A program made the translations under genes and the position numbers. A stretch of 64,000 bases of DNA from Nansenia antarctica (lineage: Eukaryota > Chordata > Actinopteri > Argentiniformes > Microstomatidae): NCBI GenBank assembly GCA_963989245.1, contig OZ022341.1, forward strand, positions 50,054,585-50,118,584, written 5' to 3'. This document shows positions 1 through 12,732 of the stretch, in pieces. The notes below the pieces were generated by a model. That model worked only from the letters and a program-made list of their open reading frames with translations. It was not told the DNA's origin and ran no database searches. The number at the start of each line of letters is the position of its first letter. The stretch's first letter is position 1.

Positions 1-56
1 CCTAACACAACCTGGCAGGGTAAACAACAACAAACAACAAACAAACTAAAACAGTC

Positions 57-61
57 AACGT

Positions 62-91
<30 letters not shown>
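57..91. repeat. (CAA)n microsatellite
   Basis: Simple trinucleotide repeat. The surrounding 1-270 shows no recognisable gene. Confidence 0.9.
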
Positions 92-93
<2 letters not shown>

Positions 94-272
94 ACCAGTC
101 CACAGCTTCAGCCGACAGCACACGACGACACAGTCGAGATTTACGTCCGTTTCCTCCGAATCGCGTCTGATTGCTCGTTGCGTGGCTAACTGCTAAGCCT
201 CCTTCAATCGGGAGCTTGAAAGCAATTGACCTCAGAACATCCTTCTAGATCAAGTGTTGGAAGGAACCAAAG

Positions 273-273
<1 letters not shown>

Positions 274-309
<36 letters not shown>

Positions 310-311
310 GG

Positions 312-341
<30 letters not shown>
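274..341. repeat. (CA)n microsatellite
   Basis: Two CA arrays separated by a short GGGG interruption near 308. The threonine-histidine or cysteine-valine open frames over it are repeat translation, not genes. The stretch 342-957 holds no feature I can support. Confidence 0.95.
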
Positions 342-344
<3 letters not shown>

Positions 345-957
345 TCACCAGACTCTAGGTATCTACCAGTTGGCCTACTCTTGCCAACGTCTCTGCATGT
401 CAGTGTATCTCGAAGAGTTCGGCTGTGGAACACTGGTAAACACAGTTGATTAAATGCCGAACCAACGAGGGTGGGATGAACACTAAGGAACAAGGAGAAT
501 TCTGGGTAACGTTTAAACTTTAAAGTTAAACGGACAACACACCTCACAGCAGGAATGTTCGTCTGAAACGCCTTTTTTTGCAGACAGAAGGCAACAGCGT
601 GGACTCCCCCCTCGGAGACCTGATAGTGAGTTACCACCCCAGGCCTTGAGTGTGTGACACACAGAGAAGCACACAGCTGTGCTGAGGAGGGTTTTTATAT
701 ATATTATTTTTTTTTTACACAAGGGCGCGGCGTTGATGGCAGTGCTGACAGGCTTCCCACACAGCACAAAGCCACTGCATGTCACTGGTGATGAATACAG
801 CTTCCTCCGCTCCGGCGTGACCTTTACCCAACCACACCACAGACGCCTCCACCTGACCACCCGCCCGCCCACCTGCATCTGGTGTGTGAAGACCACCTAC
901 TGTGACTGGGACTCATCGGTCCATAGGCCTGTCGCCTGCTTGTCAAGGACAAGGTCG

Positions 958-975
958 CAGTGTGTTTGTGTGTGT

Positions 976-1010
<35 letters not shown>

Positions 1011-1036
1011 TCCACTGTGTGTGCGTATGTGTGTGT

Positions 1037-1072
<36 letters not shown>
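958..1072. repeat. (GT)n compound microsatellite
   Basis: GT array broken at about 1010-1045 by variant units. No gene is seen between 1073 and 1476. Confidence 0.95.
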
Positions 1073-1073
<1 letters not shown>

Positions 1074-1477
1074 CTTCAGGTGCATGCATGCCTACTCTCT
1101 AAGTGCACTCAACATAATGGCGTCTGTATGTAACATGCATTTCATGTGTGACGCACACTAGAGTGTACTGACTGTCTAATGTATGTACTACTACATGCAG
1201 GATAAGGACATTGACATTGAATTAAATTAGTGATCTGCTGAACTATTAAGTTGAGGCAGGTAAATTATTCATCGTTCATACTAATGACAACAACACCGGA
1301 GGTGCAGAAAAGTGCTGTGTGCTGTCCCTATGGAAAAACACCAAAATGGAAAATCACAAGCAGGACATTTCCCTCCATTTCAATCAATGGTGTCACAAGC
1401 TGTACACAATAGCCTATTCGGAGTTGACTGTTATTGTTATGGTTTTGGTGTCTATAGGTTGTGTGTATCTAGGAAGT

Positions 1478-1560
<83 letters not shown>
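1478..1560. repeat. (GT)n microsatellite, about 41 uninterrupted units
   Basis: One of the longest pure dinucleotide arrays in the window, so it is likely polymorphic in length. Confidence 0.95.
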
Positions 1561-1563
<3 letters not shown>

Positions 1564-1859
1564 CGTGCAGTACACGGAAGGTCAATGACTCACTGCAAGA
1601 GGTTCCTTACTGGAGAAAAAAAAAAAAAAGTGTCAAACGGAAAAAAAGGAGGACCATTTGCAGTGATTCAAACCCCAGCTGAGAGAGTCCCAGAGTCAGA
1701 GAGCATGTCATTGTGCCAGCGAGGAGAGAGAGGACGTTATTATTCTCCTCCAAGCATGTCACTCTGGAGTAGAAACGGAAAAGAGACTCGGGGGACGAGG
1801 ATGGGAGGGACAGGGGGGGCTACCGTAGATCTAAGCTGCCGTCCACATACTCCGTATTG

Positions 1860-2490
1860 TTATGGTACCCCCGTGACCCCCCCAAATCCCCCTGCCCCCG
1901 AGCTGAACTACCCTTCCACCCTCCGTCGACCCACCAAACCTCACCCCCACCCTCTTCTCTGCCAGTCACTCGTGGCATTGTTTTTGCTCCCACTTTCCAC
2001 TCCTCCTTTTACCACCACCTCCCTCTGTCTGCTCTTTATTCTCTATGCCCCCCCCCCCCCGCCCCCATATCCTTCCCCCCCCTTTCTCTCTTCTTCCCTC
2101 TGTGTGAGGAGCATGACTTTGGTTACGGCCCCTTGGTATGCTTTCGGCTGAGGTCCAGGGCTGTAGTCAAGGACTCCTTTGGCTTAGATTAGAATTATAC
2201 CCACTCCTCTTCCTTCTTTCCTCTCCCCCCCCCCCTGTTTTATCCATCTTTTATTATTCCCTTTCTCAAGCTCCATGTCACCTTGTGTTACCGTCGTGTG
2301 TTGTAATAACCCCACTTTCCTAAAGCGCTCTTCTATTTCATGTCCCTTTTTCTAGTTCAAGCGAGTTCGTTTTATCAGTCTTTCCTGAGCTGTTCCTCCC
2401 TCTTTCCCTCCCTCCTCTCTCTACCTCCTTCTTTCCTCTCTCTCTATCTCCCCCCCTCCCTCTCTCCCCCCCTCCCTCTCTCCTCGTAGG
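1860..2490. repeat. Polypyrimidine-rich low-complexity stretch
   Basis: Strongly C/T-biased on the + strand, including poly-C runs near 2048 and 2226 and CCCTCT-type repeats up to the TAG near 2490. It has the look of an extended polypyrimidine tract, but the sequence downstream (2491-2600) shows no codon pattern I could match, so no exon is called. Confidence 0.6.
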
Positions 2491-2608
2491 AGGTTCCAGT
2501 AGGAGGACACAAGGAACGGCACCTGCAGACCAAGACTCATGCTGCTCCGTTTCCGTGGCAACCCCTACATTGGGCTTCGCTTGTGCAAACCGTTAGGCTT
2601 TGCCAGAG

Positions 2609-2668
2609 CACGCACACACACACATGCACGGACACACACACACGCACACATGCACGCGCACGCACACA
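2609..2668. repeat. (CA)n/(CG) degenerate microsatellite
   Basis: CA-rich array with GCA and TGCA variants. The flanking 2669-3237 has no supported gene; it is GC-rich around 2960-3170 without a recognisable coding match. Confidence 0.85.
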
Positions 2669-3237
2669 GAGAAAAGCACCCCTACGCAACCACCCTTTTA
2701 TGGGTTTCTGGCTGGCATGCTTCTCTTTTAATTTAAGCACTTTTTCCAAAACCCTTCGTTTCCAACTCCGGCGAATTAGCTAACGTCACCCCTCAACCCC
2801 CGCCTCCGCCCTCACCCCTCCACCCATCATAAACGAAGCCTCCGGGAAAACGCAATGGCCTACATTCAAACAGAGGGGTGTTTTGTTGGGGGGCATTTCT
2901 CCGAAAAAAATTACACATTCTCTGAGTGGATCACAGAGAGTCTTAAGGCAACTGTAACTCCCTGGCGGTCGCCTTGAACTCGTAGGAAAACAACGTGGCG
3001 TCCAACCTCGCCACCGGACCGTTTCATGACCACGGGGATAGCCTCCCGACCGCTCCGGGTTCCTGTGCTGACGTGGGCGGAGGCTCCCACCGGGGGTTTT
3101 TCCCCTCCGCTGTCTCCCGGTAAAACACCAACGCTCGCCTTTCCGAGCATGCCAACGTCAACGTTGCACGGCCCGAGGTTCAGGGAAGTGGTGTTGGACC
3201 CCAGACGTGTGCTGCTGAGCACAGCTCACCTGTGGAG

Positions 3238-3276
3238 TGTGTGTGTGTGTGTGCGTGTTTGTGTGCGTGTGTGTGT

Positions 3277-3312
<36 letters not shown>
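3238..3312. repeat. (GT)n microsatellite
   Basis: GT array with GC and TT interruptions. Confidence 0.95.
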
Positions 3313-3314
<2 letters not shown>

Positions 3315-3503
3315 GGTTTATGTGCGTCATTTGGAAATAACAAACTGGGAGGCCCGTTTGTTAGCACTCATCAATTGGCAGGCCTGAAACCTTTACTAAC
3401 ATTTCAGTTTAAAAAGAGTCAAACAAGTGTCAGACATCCGGACCCCCCTGGCACCAGAGGGGTAAGTGTGTAAATGGCAAAGTGGGTGGCTGACTTGAAG
3501 TGA

Positions 3504-3540
<37 letters not shown>

Positions 3541-3593
3541 TGACATACAGACAGACACACAAACAGACACAGACACACACACAGACACACTCA

Positions 3594-3639
<46 letters not shown>

Positions 3640-3671
3640 GACACAGACACAGACACACACACACACACACA
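3504..3671. repeat. (CA)n/(CAGA)n compound microsatellite
   Basis: CA arrays interleaved with CAGA and CTCA units. A further short CA array lies at 3845-3882. Confidence 0.95.
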
Positions 3672-4223
3672 GCTGCCTAACAAACCCAACCCTCAGTTTA
3701 GGAGGTCTGAGCTGTGACAGGTAAATGCCTTCAGCAGACAGTTATTAAAGGGTAAACCTTAAGCACAGGAAGAACTGAACATTTTGTCTCAGGTTCAGAA
3801 ATACATTTTTACTGCCTCCACAGTGGGAAGCAGACAACAGACTCACACAGACACACAGACACACACACACACACACACACATACTGAATAGACGCACAAT
3901 GAACACATCCACACACAAACACACAGGGCCCTTGCTGCACAAATAGGTGGGTGGTGTTAGCACTGGTATTAGTCACCATCGTCTGATAAACAGTCAGCGC
4001 TTGACAGACATTCAAACCGAAAGTCTGAATAGAGCGCATGGTTTGACAAGAGGTGGGAGGAATACAAGCAAAAGCAGGCCTCTAACAGAGAGAGAGAAGG
4101 AGAGAGAGAGAGAGGAGTAAGAAAAAAGAAGAGAACGAACACAAGCGTTCCAATCCCACAGCCACAAATATGAACTGAAGGCCCGAGGGTCACGTGTTTG
4201 AATCCAAACTGCCATACCTACAG

Positions 4224-4705
4224 TAGGGATGCTCCGATCTGGATTTTTGGGGCCGATACCGATCACCGATTTTTTTCCTCAAGATCAACCGATACCGATA
4301 CCGATTTTTTTTTAAATACATAACTGTAGGCCTACTGACTGGATAGCCTACATATTTTTTGCTTTTTAGACAAAAGTTTTGATCCATTAGGCACCAAGCA
4401 AACGCAGACCCATTTTTATGGCATAGTAAAAGTCTGGCCTATCACCCAGTTAGGGCCTGAAGCCCAAGTCAGTCGATATGGCTGTATAAAAGACATCATA
4501 AACGTGGCCTTCATGGTTTACATACTGTTACGTCCTCCTATGTTTTCTGTTCAGTTATCTGTCTTCCCCAGGAAAAAAAAATAAAGAAAAAATAAATAAA
4601 TATATACGGTTTTTGCGATCGGCCATTTTTGCCGATCACCGATCGAGTCATTTGGAGTGAAATCGGCCGATTTAAATCGGTGGCCGATAAATCGGAGCAT
4701 CCCTA
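4224..4705. mobile_element. hAT-superfamily MITE (482 bp)
   Basis: The ends are inverted repeats: TAGGGATGCTCCGAT at the left and its complement at the right. The element is flanked by an exact 8-bp target duplication, ACCTACAG (4216-4223 and 4706-4713), the length typical of hAT transposons. GATCGG/CCGATA-type motifs recur inside both ends as subterminal repeats. There is no transposase, so it is non-autonomous. Very similar ends are common in fish hAT MITEs. Confidence 0.9.
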
Positions 4706-4713
4706 ACCTACAG

Positions 4714-7381
4714 TATCAAGTGTGAATACTTCACTGAAACGATCATGAAAAATGAAAAATGAAAAAGCCAAATTACCTGAACGGGTTGCTATCGGAGACG
4801 GTTGTAAAATGGGACAAGTGACAAATTGGTTTCCTTGAAACCAGATGTTCTCAGGTGCTGCCTCTTCACCGCGGTTAGACGATCTGCCCCGTGGGCCAGG
4901 TGAATCGTCAGTGCAACACCTCCCTCCTCCTCCTCCTCAACAGGCCCATAGTCATAAAAAAAAAAATATGCCACTCTGTGAGATTGGCCACCCCCTCTGG
5001 TGATTTGAATCCGAACCCCAAAAATGTGAGGGGTGGGCGGTAAAAGGTACTCTAAAACGGTTAAGAGTCACGGCTTGGCTAGTTATTGAATTAAATCACA
5101 CATTCCGCGGTAAACACGTCTGCACATTTCACACATTTCTGAACTACCGACGTCCAGTGAAAGCTGAAACACTGCGAGTGCTATAACACACAGCTGTTAT
5201 CCCTCCGGCCGACAGAGAGAGAGAGAGGAGAAGAAAGAAAGGATCGAATCCACATGACAGTGACTGAGCAGCCTGACGTTTTTTTTCTCCTGTGTACTCA
5301 ATTTCATTCATACCAAAATATGGCCATAAAAATTCATCCTCCCCTCTCTCCGTCCCTCCCTCCCTCCCTCTCTCTCTTTCTCTCAAAGTGAAAGCTTCTG
5401 TGAGGTTACCACTAAGTTAAACAGACGTCCCTGAACCCGTCGGAGCCTGTCTGTTGTAGTAACTGTTGCTAAAACCCAGGGTTATTCCTGCCTCTGGGAG
5501 AGAAGTTCCCTTTGTGTGAATATCGCTGGTTTCACACACTCTAATTTGAAGGTACAGTACGGAAATACTGGTTTGGCTGCTTAAGCATGACACAACATGT
5601 AAAAATCCTCTGGCAGGGGGAGTCAGGTGCTTAACTCTTTCTATGCCCGTCGCGTGAACTCTCCTGCAGACACCCCCGCTGTTCTTGTGACGACGGGATG
5701 AATAAATCGAGGCTAACATTTGTTTAAAAAAATGTAAAAAAAACAATTTGAAACATGGAATGGGGTCATTGCTGTGTTATATTCATCGCGGCTATAAAGG
5801 ATCGGGTGTCGGGGTGGAAAACAGGTTTAGGGTGAGGTCACGACTCACAACTCAGCCATGCGGTCGTCAAAGGGCTTAAAGGAGGGTGCCCTGTGGTCAC
5901 CCCGGGGCTGCTGGGACGAGCCTGACCCCAGACTGACCCCGTGCCGTGCCGTGCCGGACCGCGCTGGGCTCAGAGGGATTGACTGGAGGTCAGGGCAGGT
6001 CAGGCCAGGGGAGGGCCAGCCCAGCAGAGAAACCAGCAGGGGGAGGCCAGGCCAACACAAACCACTCCTTCCCCCCCCCCCCCCGCCCCTGCCCACATGG
6101 AGGAGACACCTCCATAGAGATACAAAACTAGATATGCGACCTTTGGCCCTCTTTTCTCTGTGAGTCAGCGCGCTACTGTAATTTTGGTTACGGAAATGAA
6201 ATACTGCAGAATAATCCAAACAAATGGAAGCCATTACTGTAGCCTTGAAAAGGTATCGATCCACCTCCTGGTTACTGTGTGACTCAGGGTAGATTAGAGC
6301 GCTGCAGAGGAGTGGCTTGGGGCTGACTGATTATCTGACCACCTGCAATACGTAACCACCGGGAGGGACGGAGTCAGAGGCGAGGGGCAGATCTAGAGGG
6401 TTGATCATTAACAGAACAGTGTTGTCAGTCTGTCAGGAAACAACAAGAGTGAAATATTTAACTCTGTAGCCGCAAGCCTTCATGGCGCACACACTCTCTC
6501 TGTCTTAACACTGTGTGTTGGCGGTCATATTATATAGATATAGATATAGACACATTTAAATAGGGTTTCTATGCTTTCGGTTTGGTGTGATACTGTTATT
6601 TCCCCCCCCCCCCCGGTTCACATTTTTCCATTTATTTGTGTTACAATAAAATAAAAATAAAAAATCCATCTTGTTAAATGTAGCCTACCCTCTTTTTCAC
6701 TTAAGTTGTCCACCAGTTTGCACTCAATGTGTTTGCTGCTAAATCAAGAAACCCGTCATTCTGAGCCTGAGCATTCTGAGAAGCCTTTTATAAGACCAGA
6801 GGAATGCAGGTTGGTGCTGTAAACACTGGAGTGGCTAACAAGTCTGGGCATTTTCAGGGGCACAATAAAAAGGAATATGGGTCAAGGGTAGGGGGTAGAG
6901 GGGGGGGGGGGTGAACCAAGGTGCAAGTCGTCATTCGCCTGGTAAAGACCCAAACACAACACCCCGTAAATCAAAGAGAAAATAACGTGTTAGTTTGAAC
7001 ATAAATCATGCAGTCATGCTTTTTCCATAAGCTAAATGACTCTTTAAAGACCTCTTCAAAAGACAGTTGGTATGAGAATACATATTCTGGTTGAATTGTT
7101 GCTGAATACAGCAGCCTTTCAGCTGTTGGTGGATATAGAGCATATGTAGAGCCAAGTTATGATGGCTATATAGTGTGTATCTGTCTAAGTGATGGGGGGG
7201 GGGGGGTGAGATGCAGGGGAAACTACCAAACATCCCGCTGGAGCTGCTTGGAGACCAGCTGTTTGAGGAAAGTAAATAAAAGACTGAAAGAGGGGAGGTG
7301 GGGGTGGGGGAGGGCTGGGGGGGTGGCTCAGGACTTCCTGCCTTATTACCCACAAACTGCGTCACAGGAGCATTCCTCCTC
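4714..7381. other. No gene recognised
   Basis: Mostly unique sequence. It contains a short GA tract near 5216-5230, homopolymer C or G runs near 6068-6083, 6601-6614, 6901-6911 and 7194-7206, and a GC-rich patch at 5870-6050. No splice-flanked conserved open frame was seen on either strand. Confidence 0.5.
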
Positions 7382-7383
7382 CT

Positions 7384-7430
7384 TTCTAATAACCACACAC
7401 ATATAGCCACACACACAGACACAGAGCACC

Positions 7431-7476
<46 letters not shown>

Positions 7477-7530
7477 CACAGAGCACTAAGGCACACACAC
7501 ACATACACACACACAGACACAGAGCACTAA

Positions 7531-7575
<45 letters not shown>

Positions 7576-7669
7576 AAAGACACACAGAGACACACACAGA
7601 GACACACACAGAGACACACACAGAGACACACACACAGAGACACACACACACAGACACACACACACAAAC
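7384..7669. repeat. (CA)n/(CAGA)n compound microsatellite
   Basis: About 285 bp of CA with regularly spaced CAGAGA and CAGAGCACTAAG units, the latter repeated three times. It suggests expansion by both slippage and unequal exchange. Confidence 0.95.
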
Positions 7670-7959
7670 TCCACTGGAATGTCACCGTCTTAACTTCATC
7701 CGGTCACACCCTAAAAGTGCAGCTGGGTTGGGAGTCAATAAAATAATAATGCTTTGTATTAGTGACAGGAATCCATCTAAGAGAAGACCTGGAGGGAAGG
7801 TGGGGTGGTTCCCCTCGGTTACCATGGTGTCAGTAACCAGTACAGAGCAACCCAGGTAAAACAGGAGAGAACTTTGGCCTTTCCTCAATGCTGCACAAAG
7901 CTTAAACTACCTAAATGTATGTTGCGTTTCGTACTTACTTAATTTCTTAAAAGCTGCAG

Positions 7960-8288
7960 TAGTCTGTTAAGCGTGTTTACTTAATTATTATTAATAGATG
8001 TAAAGGTTATATCGGAACTGTCCCACCTAAGACCTCTTCATCCCCTCTACTACCCCTTTTTACAGTTTCTCTACTGTAAATAAATTCATAAAATGTATAA
8101 ATAAAAAAAATCTTAATTCTTCCTTCTTCTAGCATTATGACTACCAATGGCCCCTGGTCATAGCATAGATTACCTTTTCTTATGATGACTGGTGGATAGA
8201 GGATTCACTTACTTAAAATACTCAAATGTATTTTTTCGCTTTGGATAAAGGTGTCTGCTAAATGCCAAAAATGTAAATGTAAATGTAG
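7960..8288 (+). mobile_element. L2-type LINE/SINE 3' tail
   Basis: The stretch ends in the sequence GGATAAAGGTGTCTGCTAA (about 8242) followed by a short (AAATGT)n tail. This is the stereotyped 3' end of L2-like retroposons in fish. No coding part is left. The 5' limit is uncertain. Confidence 0.65.
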
Positions 8289-8755
8289 GTTAGTTAGTAT
8301 CATTAGCTCTATATGATACTGTGCATTCCAACAGGCTACACACACGGTAGTCTTGAGCTCCGGGCATCGTCATGTGACTCCTCTGGCCAGTTTGGGGAAG
8401 GGAGGGTTGCCGTGGTTGCCGTGGAGTTCCCAGGAACATTACAAGGTAGAATTCAGCTCGGTAGAATGTGAGCGTGTGATAGCACGCATAGCGTTTCCTG
8501 TCTGACTAACGACTCGCGGCCCTGAGGACAGACGAGAAGGGGAGGTGATGAACTGAACTAGGTGAAAAGGCACAACAATACAGGAGTTGTGTACGACACA
8601 ACCTGGTCCTCCCCAAGTAATTTCCTGTTTGATGTTTTTCTTTTCTTTCTCTGAAACGACATTGAGAAACTTCAACAAAAACAAAAAAACAAAAAGGGAA
8701 GGTGCCCATGAGAAGACTAGACTGGAGGAACAGGGGAATGTGTCAGAAAGAATGG

Positions 8756-8812
8756 GAAGTGGATTTATTTATTTGTTATTAACCTATATGTATCCAGGTT
8801 AGTCTCGTTGAG
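8756..8812. repeat. Retroposon tail fragment of a recurrent family
   Basis: A short TTTATTT...CAGGTTAGTCTCGTTGAGATC segment. Related sequences occur at 17057-17230 and 25205-25290, so this is a dispersed family. Nothing is recognised between 8289 and 8755. Confidence 0.45.
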
Positions 8813-8817
8813 ATCAA

Positions 8818-10495
8818 ATGAATGAATGAATGAATGAATGAATGGTCTTTATTGTCATTGCTATAGTACAGGTACCAAACAACGAAATTTAGGAGGGGTG
8901 GCTCCCCTGGTGCTAGGAAAGAAAAAAAAAAAGAAAAAAAAAGACAAGAAGGGAAGGAGCTGGTTTACATAAATAAAGGCTATGTACACTATCTATGTAT
9001 ACTATACTGTACAGATAGACGACTAGGGTTGTCATATTGCACATAGTGTTATTGCACATTCATTTAAAGTGTCGCAGTTTGCAGGCTTGAAATGTACATA
9101 TTTGTGCCTCAGCACTACACCTGATTTTTTTTTCAGTCCAGCAGCTGCCATCAATCCGTCCAGACTGTCCAGGGCCCAGAACCTAGGTCTTTGCTGTGTT
9201 CAGGGCCTGGATGGCCCTGGGGTAGAAGCTGTGCTTCAGTCTGTTTGTCCTTGCGGCCATGGTCCTGTACCGCCTTTTCGAGGGCAGCCGGGCAAAGTGT
9301 ACGTACCCAGGGTGGGTTGGGTCTCTGGAGATCTTGGAGGCCTTCCTGAGACAGCGTGTGTTGTACAGCTCTTCCAGAGAGGGGAGGGGGGCGCCAGTGA
9401 TCTTCTGGGCTGTTCTCACGACTCTCTGTAGCGCATTTCTCTCCGCGGTTGTGCAGCTGGAGAACCAGTTGCAGATGCCGTAGGTGAGGATGCTCTCCAC
9501 TCCACCGCGGTAGAAGGCCACCAGTATCTCCTGCTTGTTGTGTTCCTTCCTGAGGACTCTCAGGAAGTAGAGCCGCTGTTGTGCCTTCTTGATGGTGGCT
9601 GCTGTGTTGTTCTTCCAGGACAGGTCATCCTGTATGTGCACCCCCAGGAATCGGAGGGCTGAGACTCTCTCCACGCTCTCTCCGTCGATGAGCAGGGGCT
9701 GGACCTCAGACTTTTTCCTCCTGAAGTCCACGATGATTTCCTGGGTCTTTGACTTGTTCAGCAGCAGGTTGTTAACCTTGCACAGCTTGCTCAGTTGCTC
9801 TACCTCATCCCTGTACGCCGCCTCGTCCCCCCCTCGAGATGCAGCCCACCACGGTGGTGTCGTCTGCAAACTTTACGATGGAGTTGCTGGGGTGGACGGG
9901 GGTGAAGTCGTAGGTGTAGAGGTTGTAGAGGATGGGGCTTAGCACGCAGCCCTGGGGGGACCCAGTGCTGAGTCTGAGGGCTGTGGAGGTGTGGGAGCCC
10001 ACCCGCACCCTCTGGGGGCAGTCGGTCAGGAAGTCCTTGATCCATGCACATATAGAGTGTGATAGTCCCAGGTCTAGTAGTTTGGTCACTAGCCTGTCTG
10101 GAAGGATGGTGTTGAAGGCAGAGCTGAAGTCCACAAAGAGCAGTCTCGCGTAGCTGTTTCCCCTCTCCAGGTGGGATAGAGTGGCGTGGAGAGTCGTCGC
10201 GATGGCGTCCTCTGTGGACCTGTGGGCTCTGTAGGCGAACTGGTATGGATCCAGGTTGGGCAGGAGGCGTGTGAGTATGTGGGCCCGGACTAGTTTCTCG
10301 AAGCACTTCATGATGATTGGTGTGAGTGCCACCGGGCGGTAGTCGTTTAGGCAGCTCACCGTGCTTTTCTTCGGGACTGGGATGATAGTTGAGGTTTTCA
10401 GGCAGGGTGGGATGGTGGCCTGGGACAGGGACTGGTTGAAGATGTTGGTGAAAACCCCGGCCAGCTCTTTTTCAAGAGAGACCTGGTACAATATT
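8818..10495 (-). mobile_element. 5'-truncated Rex/L2-type LINE
   Basis: Non-LTR retrotransposon on the minus strand, truncated at its 5' end (about 10495) and ending in a (GAAT/ATTC)n tail at 8818-8843. Only the reverse transcriptase and C-terminal regions remain; the endonuclease is absent. The 3' UTR includes a poly-pyrimidine/A stretch near 8920-8945. The same 3' UTR family reappears in the opposite orientation at 57925-58116. Confidence 0.9.
9183..10491 (-). pseudogene. LINE reverse transcriptase, frameshifted
   Basis: Two overlapping frames cover one ORF2 remnant. The upstream one (10491-9805) carries the RT fingers and palm: PVPKK, DYRPVALTP, FVDFSSAFNTI, SPQGCVLSP and the catalytic FADD box (FADDTTVVG). 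The downstream one (9869-9183) carries the thumb and C-terminal part, including LLLNKSKTQEIIVDFRR and LRKASKISRDPTHP. The frame changes near 9805-9869, so this copy cannot make a full RT. No endonuclease domain is present because of 5' truncation. The motif set fits the Rex/L2/CR1 group of non-LTR elements; the exact clade is not settled. Confidence 0.9.
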
Positions 10496-11060
10496 CAATC
10501 CAGTATTCATTCGAGTACACCAAACTTCTACTTGAAATATCCATTACGATCATCCGTGATCAATTTCATCAACTTCTATTTCTCATCAGACTGATGGCTG
10601 ATGTGATTGATCACAATCATATTTAATAGTATGACAGCTACATTAGACTCCCTGTTCACCCTGTAGAACCACATGAGGAAGCTGGTGCAGCATATCATTT
10701 CCTGAGATAAAAAATAGGTTAGTCTTAAGTTACGTACTTTAAGGCTACATTACCTTTCCTGAAAAACACCAAAACCTTACCGACAATAACAGCATTAATA
10801 AAACAAGGAAATTGTCCGTCTGGATCTGCTGCGAAAATGGTAACTGGTCTAATGTGGCTGGGGAAATTCTACAGTCAGTCCTCTATTGGGCAAAGAAAGA
10901 GCTGTTATAAAACTAAATTATTCATGTTGTTTGGCCAAGTAAGCTCAAAGCAATAAGCATGCAGGGGGGGGGTTATATAATAAACAAACAGTTACATCTG
11001 GGTCGTTGCTTACAGACATTGGCAAGTTTTACTTTTTTTTTTTTTTTTACTTGTGCATAC
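10496..11060. other. No gene recognised
   Basis: Unique AT-rich sequence with no conserved frame on either strand. Confidence 0.5.
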
Positions 11061-11063
11061 AAC

Positions 11064-11072
11064 ACACACACA

Positions 11073-11136
<64 letters not shown>

Positions 11137-11178
11137 CACACACACGACACAGACACACACACACACACACACGACACA

Positions 11179-11212
<34 letters not shown>
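11064..11212. repeat. (CA)n compound microsatellite
   Basis: CA array with CGACACAGA variants, next to a poly-T run (11031-11048). A second pure CA array lies at 11438-11482. Confidence 0.95.
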
Positions 11213-11217
<5 letters not shown>

Positions 11218-11442
11218 AACTACATCAATCACTTCTCTAAATGCCTTAAGTTCTGAAACACTATGCCTCTGCAATAAACATATGACAGCGAATCGAACAG
11301 ATCAAAGGCAATTAATGCAGCCTGAGAAGAACATTGGTCTTGATTAATAAGCACGCGTTTGTAAAGATGAACATAAACTGTAATAGCCCTACATTAACAG
11401 ACGACAGATTTCCATGTTATGGAGGGATGTTCCACACACACG

Positions 11443-11485
<43 letters not shown>

Positions 11486-11829
11486 GTGCAACAAGACGAA
11501 TGAGCTGAGAGATCACACAGAGGAAGTAGACTGTTATGTCTCGTTCATTACACATTTGGTCAGCCAAAGGGACAGAGTAATGTTTATCTGGGTATCTGAT
11601 ACCCTTCTGTCTGTTTTTCGCCTTCTAACTCGCTTTTGTATATTTGTCTGCGTAACAATCTATTTTTCAGCTCTGTAGGATATGTATTTTAATATCCAGC
11701 AGGGATTTACTTAGAAAGTACTTGGAAAAGCCTGTACATGGTAAATCACCTGATAATTGCCTATCAATTACACTTCTGGATACTTGGAGATTCCATGACA
11801 CAGGCACCAAATGTACCATTTAGTAACAG

Positions 11830-12556
11830 GTATTTAGCTTTACCGAGCTTTTGACTCCGAGCTTAACCTTGACCGACAAGTGAGCTCCGTCGTGAAGGCA
11901 TGTTTCTACCAACTACGCATCATAGCCAAGATCAAGTCCTTCCTCACCCCCAGCGACCTGAGGAGGGTCGTCCTCATGCTAATCTCATCTAGGCTTGACT
12001 ACTGCAACTCACTCTATGCTGGACTTCCTGATAAGACCATCTACCGCTGGCTCCCAGTGAAGAAGAGAGTGAAGTTCAAAATCTGCACCTTTGTTTTTAA
12101 AGCTCTCAACAGTCTCGCCCCACCCTACATCAAGGACCTCCTGGACCAGTCTACCTCCTCAAGGCCCAGACCCAGGCTCAGGTCCGACGCCCAACTCAGC
12201 CTGAGGGTCCCACATACCAACCTCAAGAGGATGGGTGACCGTGCCTTTGCGGTGATAGCACCGACCCTGTGGAACGCGCTCCCTTCAAGTTTGCCCCCAC
12301 TCTGGACTCCTTTAGAGCCAAGTTAAAAACCCACCTCTTCCTAAATGATATTCCCTAAGTCTACTCCCTATTTGTTGTGAATTGTATGCCTGAGATTTAC
12401 GTTTAAGTCATCTGTGTCTGATTGCTTTCTGTGTTCCTTGTCTTTGTCTTTATCTGTTCCTTTACCCGGGCTGCGCCCCGGGCCGATGTAAAAGTTGGAT
12501 GGGGGGCGCATTATAAATAAAATGAACATTAACGTTAACATTAACATTAACATTTA
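11830..12556 (+). mobile_element. L2-type LINE, 3' fragment
   Basis: A 3' remnant of ORF2 plus 3' UTR. The frame carries FLTPSDLRRVV, SRLDYCNSLYAGLP, RWLPVKKRVKFKI, FKALNSLAPPYIKDLL and WNALPSSL, the usual C-terminal signature of L2-like ORF2. About 30 residues expected between LYAGLP and RWLPV are missing, and a frame slip near 12290 separates the final SFRAKLKTHLF-like segment. It ends in a (AACATT)n tail at about 12525-12556. Confidence 0.85.
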
Positions 12557-12732
12557 CCACTTGTGATGTACTCACTGAGGCGACTCAGGCGAGTGTCATA
12601 AACTATCCCGTGTTTCCACGTAAATGCTCGGTAAATAAACACCAGGTTAATACAGGCTGTAAAATAAACCCATACCGAGGTCTGCATTAAGAATACAGTA
12701 ACATTTAACACTTTAAAAACATGTCGACTCAC

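Noticed and set aside
1312..2151. 279-codon open frame on the + strand
   Set aside because: Its middle is the (GT)n array read as Cys-Val and the rest is low-complexity proline-rich translation; there are no splice signals or known domain.
2491..2600. Exon after a strong polypyrimidine tract and TAG
   Set aside because: The tract is part of a long low-complexity region, the following frames match nothing I know, and no donor was found.
7384..7669. Regularly spaced repeat units resembling a CRISPR array
   Set aside because: Units are variants of a dinucleotide microsatellite with no unique spacers, and the DNA is eukaryotic.
7346..7674. Open frames over CA/GT arrays here and elsewhere (3396-3724, 10959-11256, 37938-38293, 42291-42542)
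   Set aside because: They are translations of dinucleotide repeats, which stay open in most frames.
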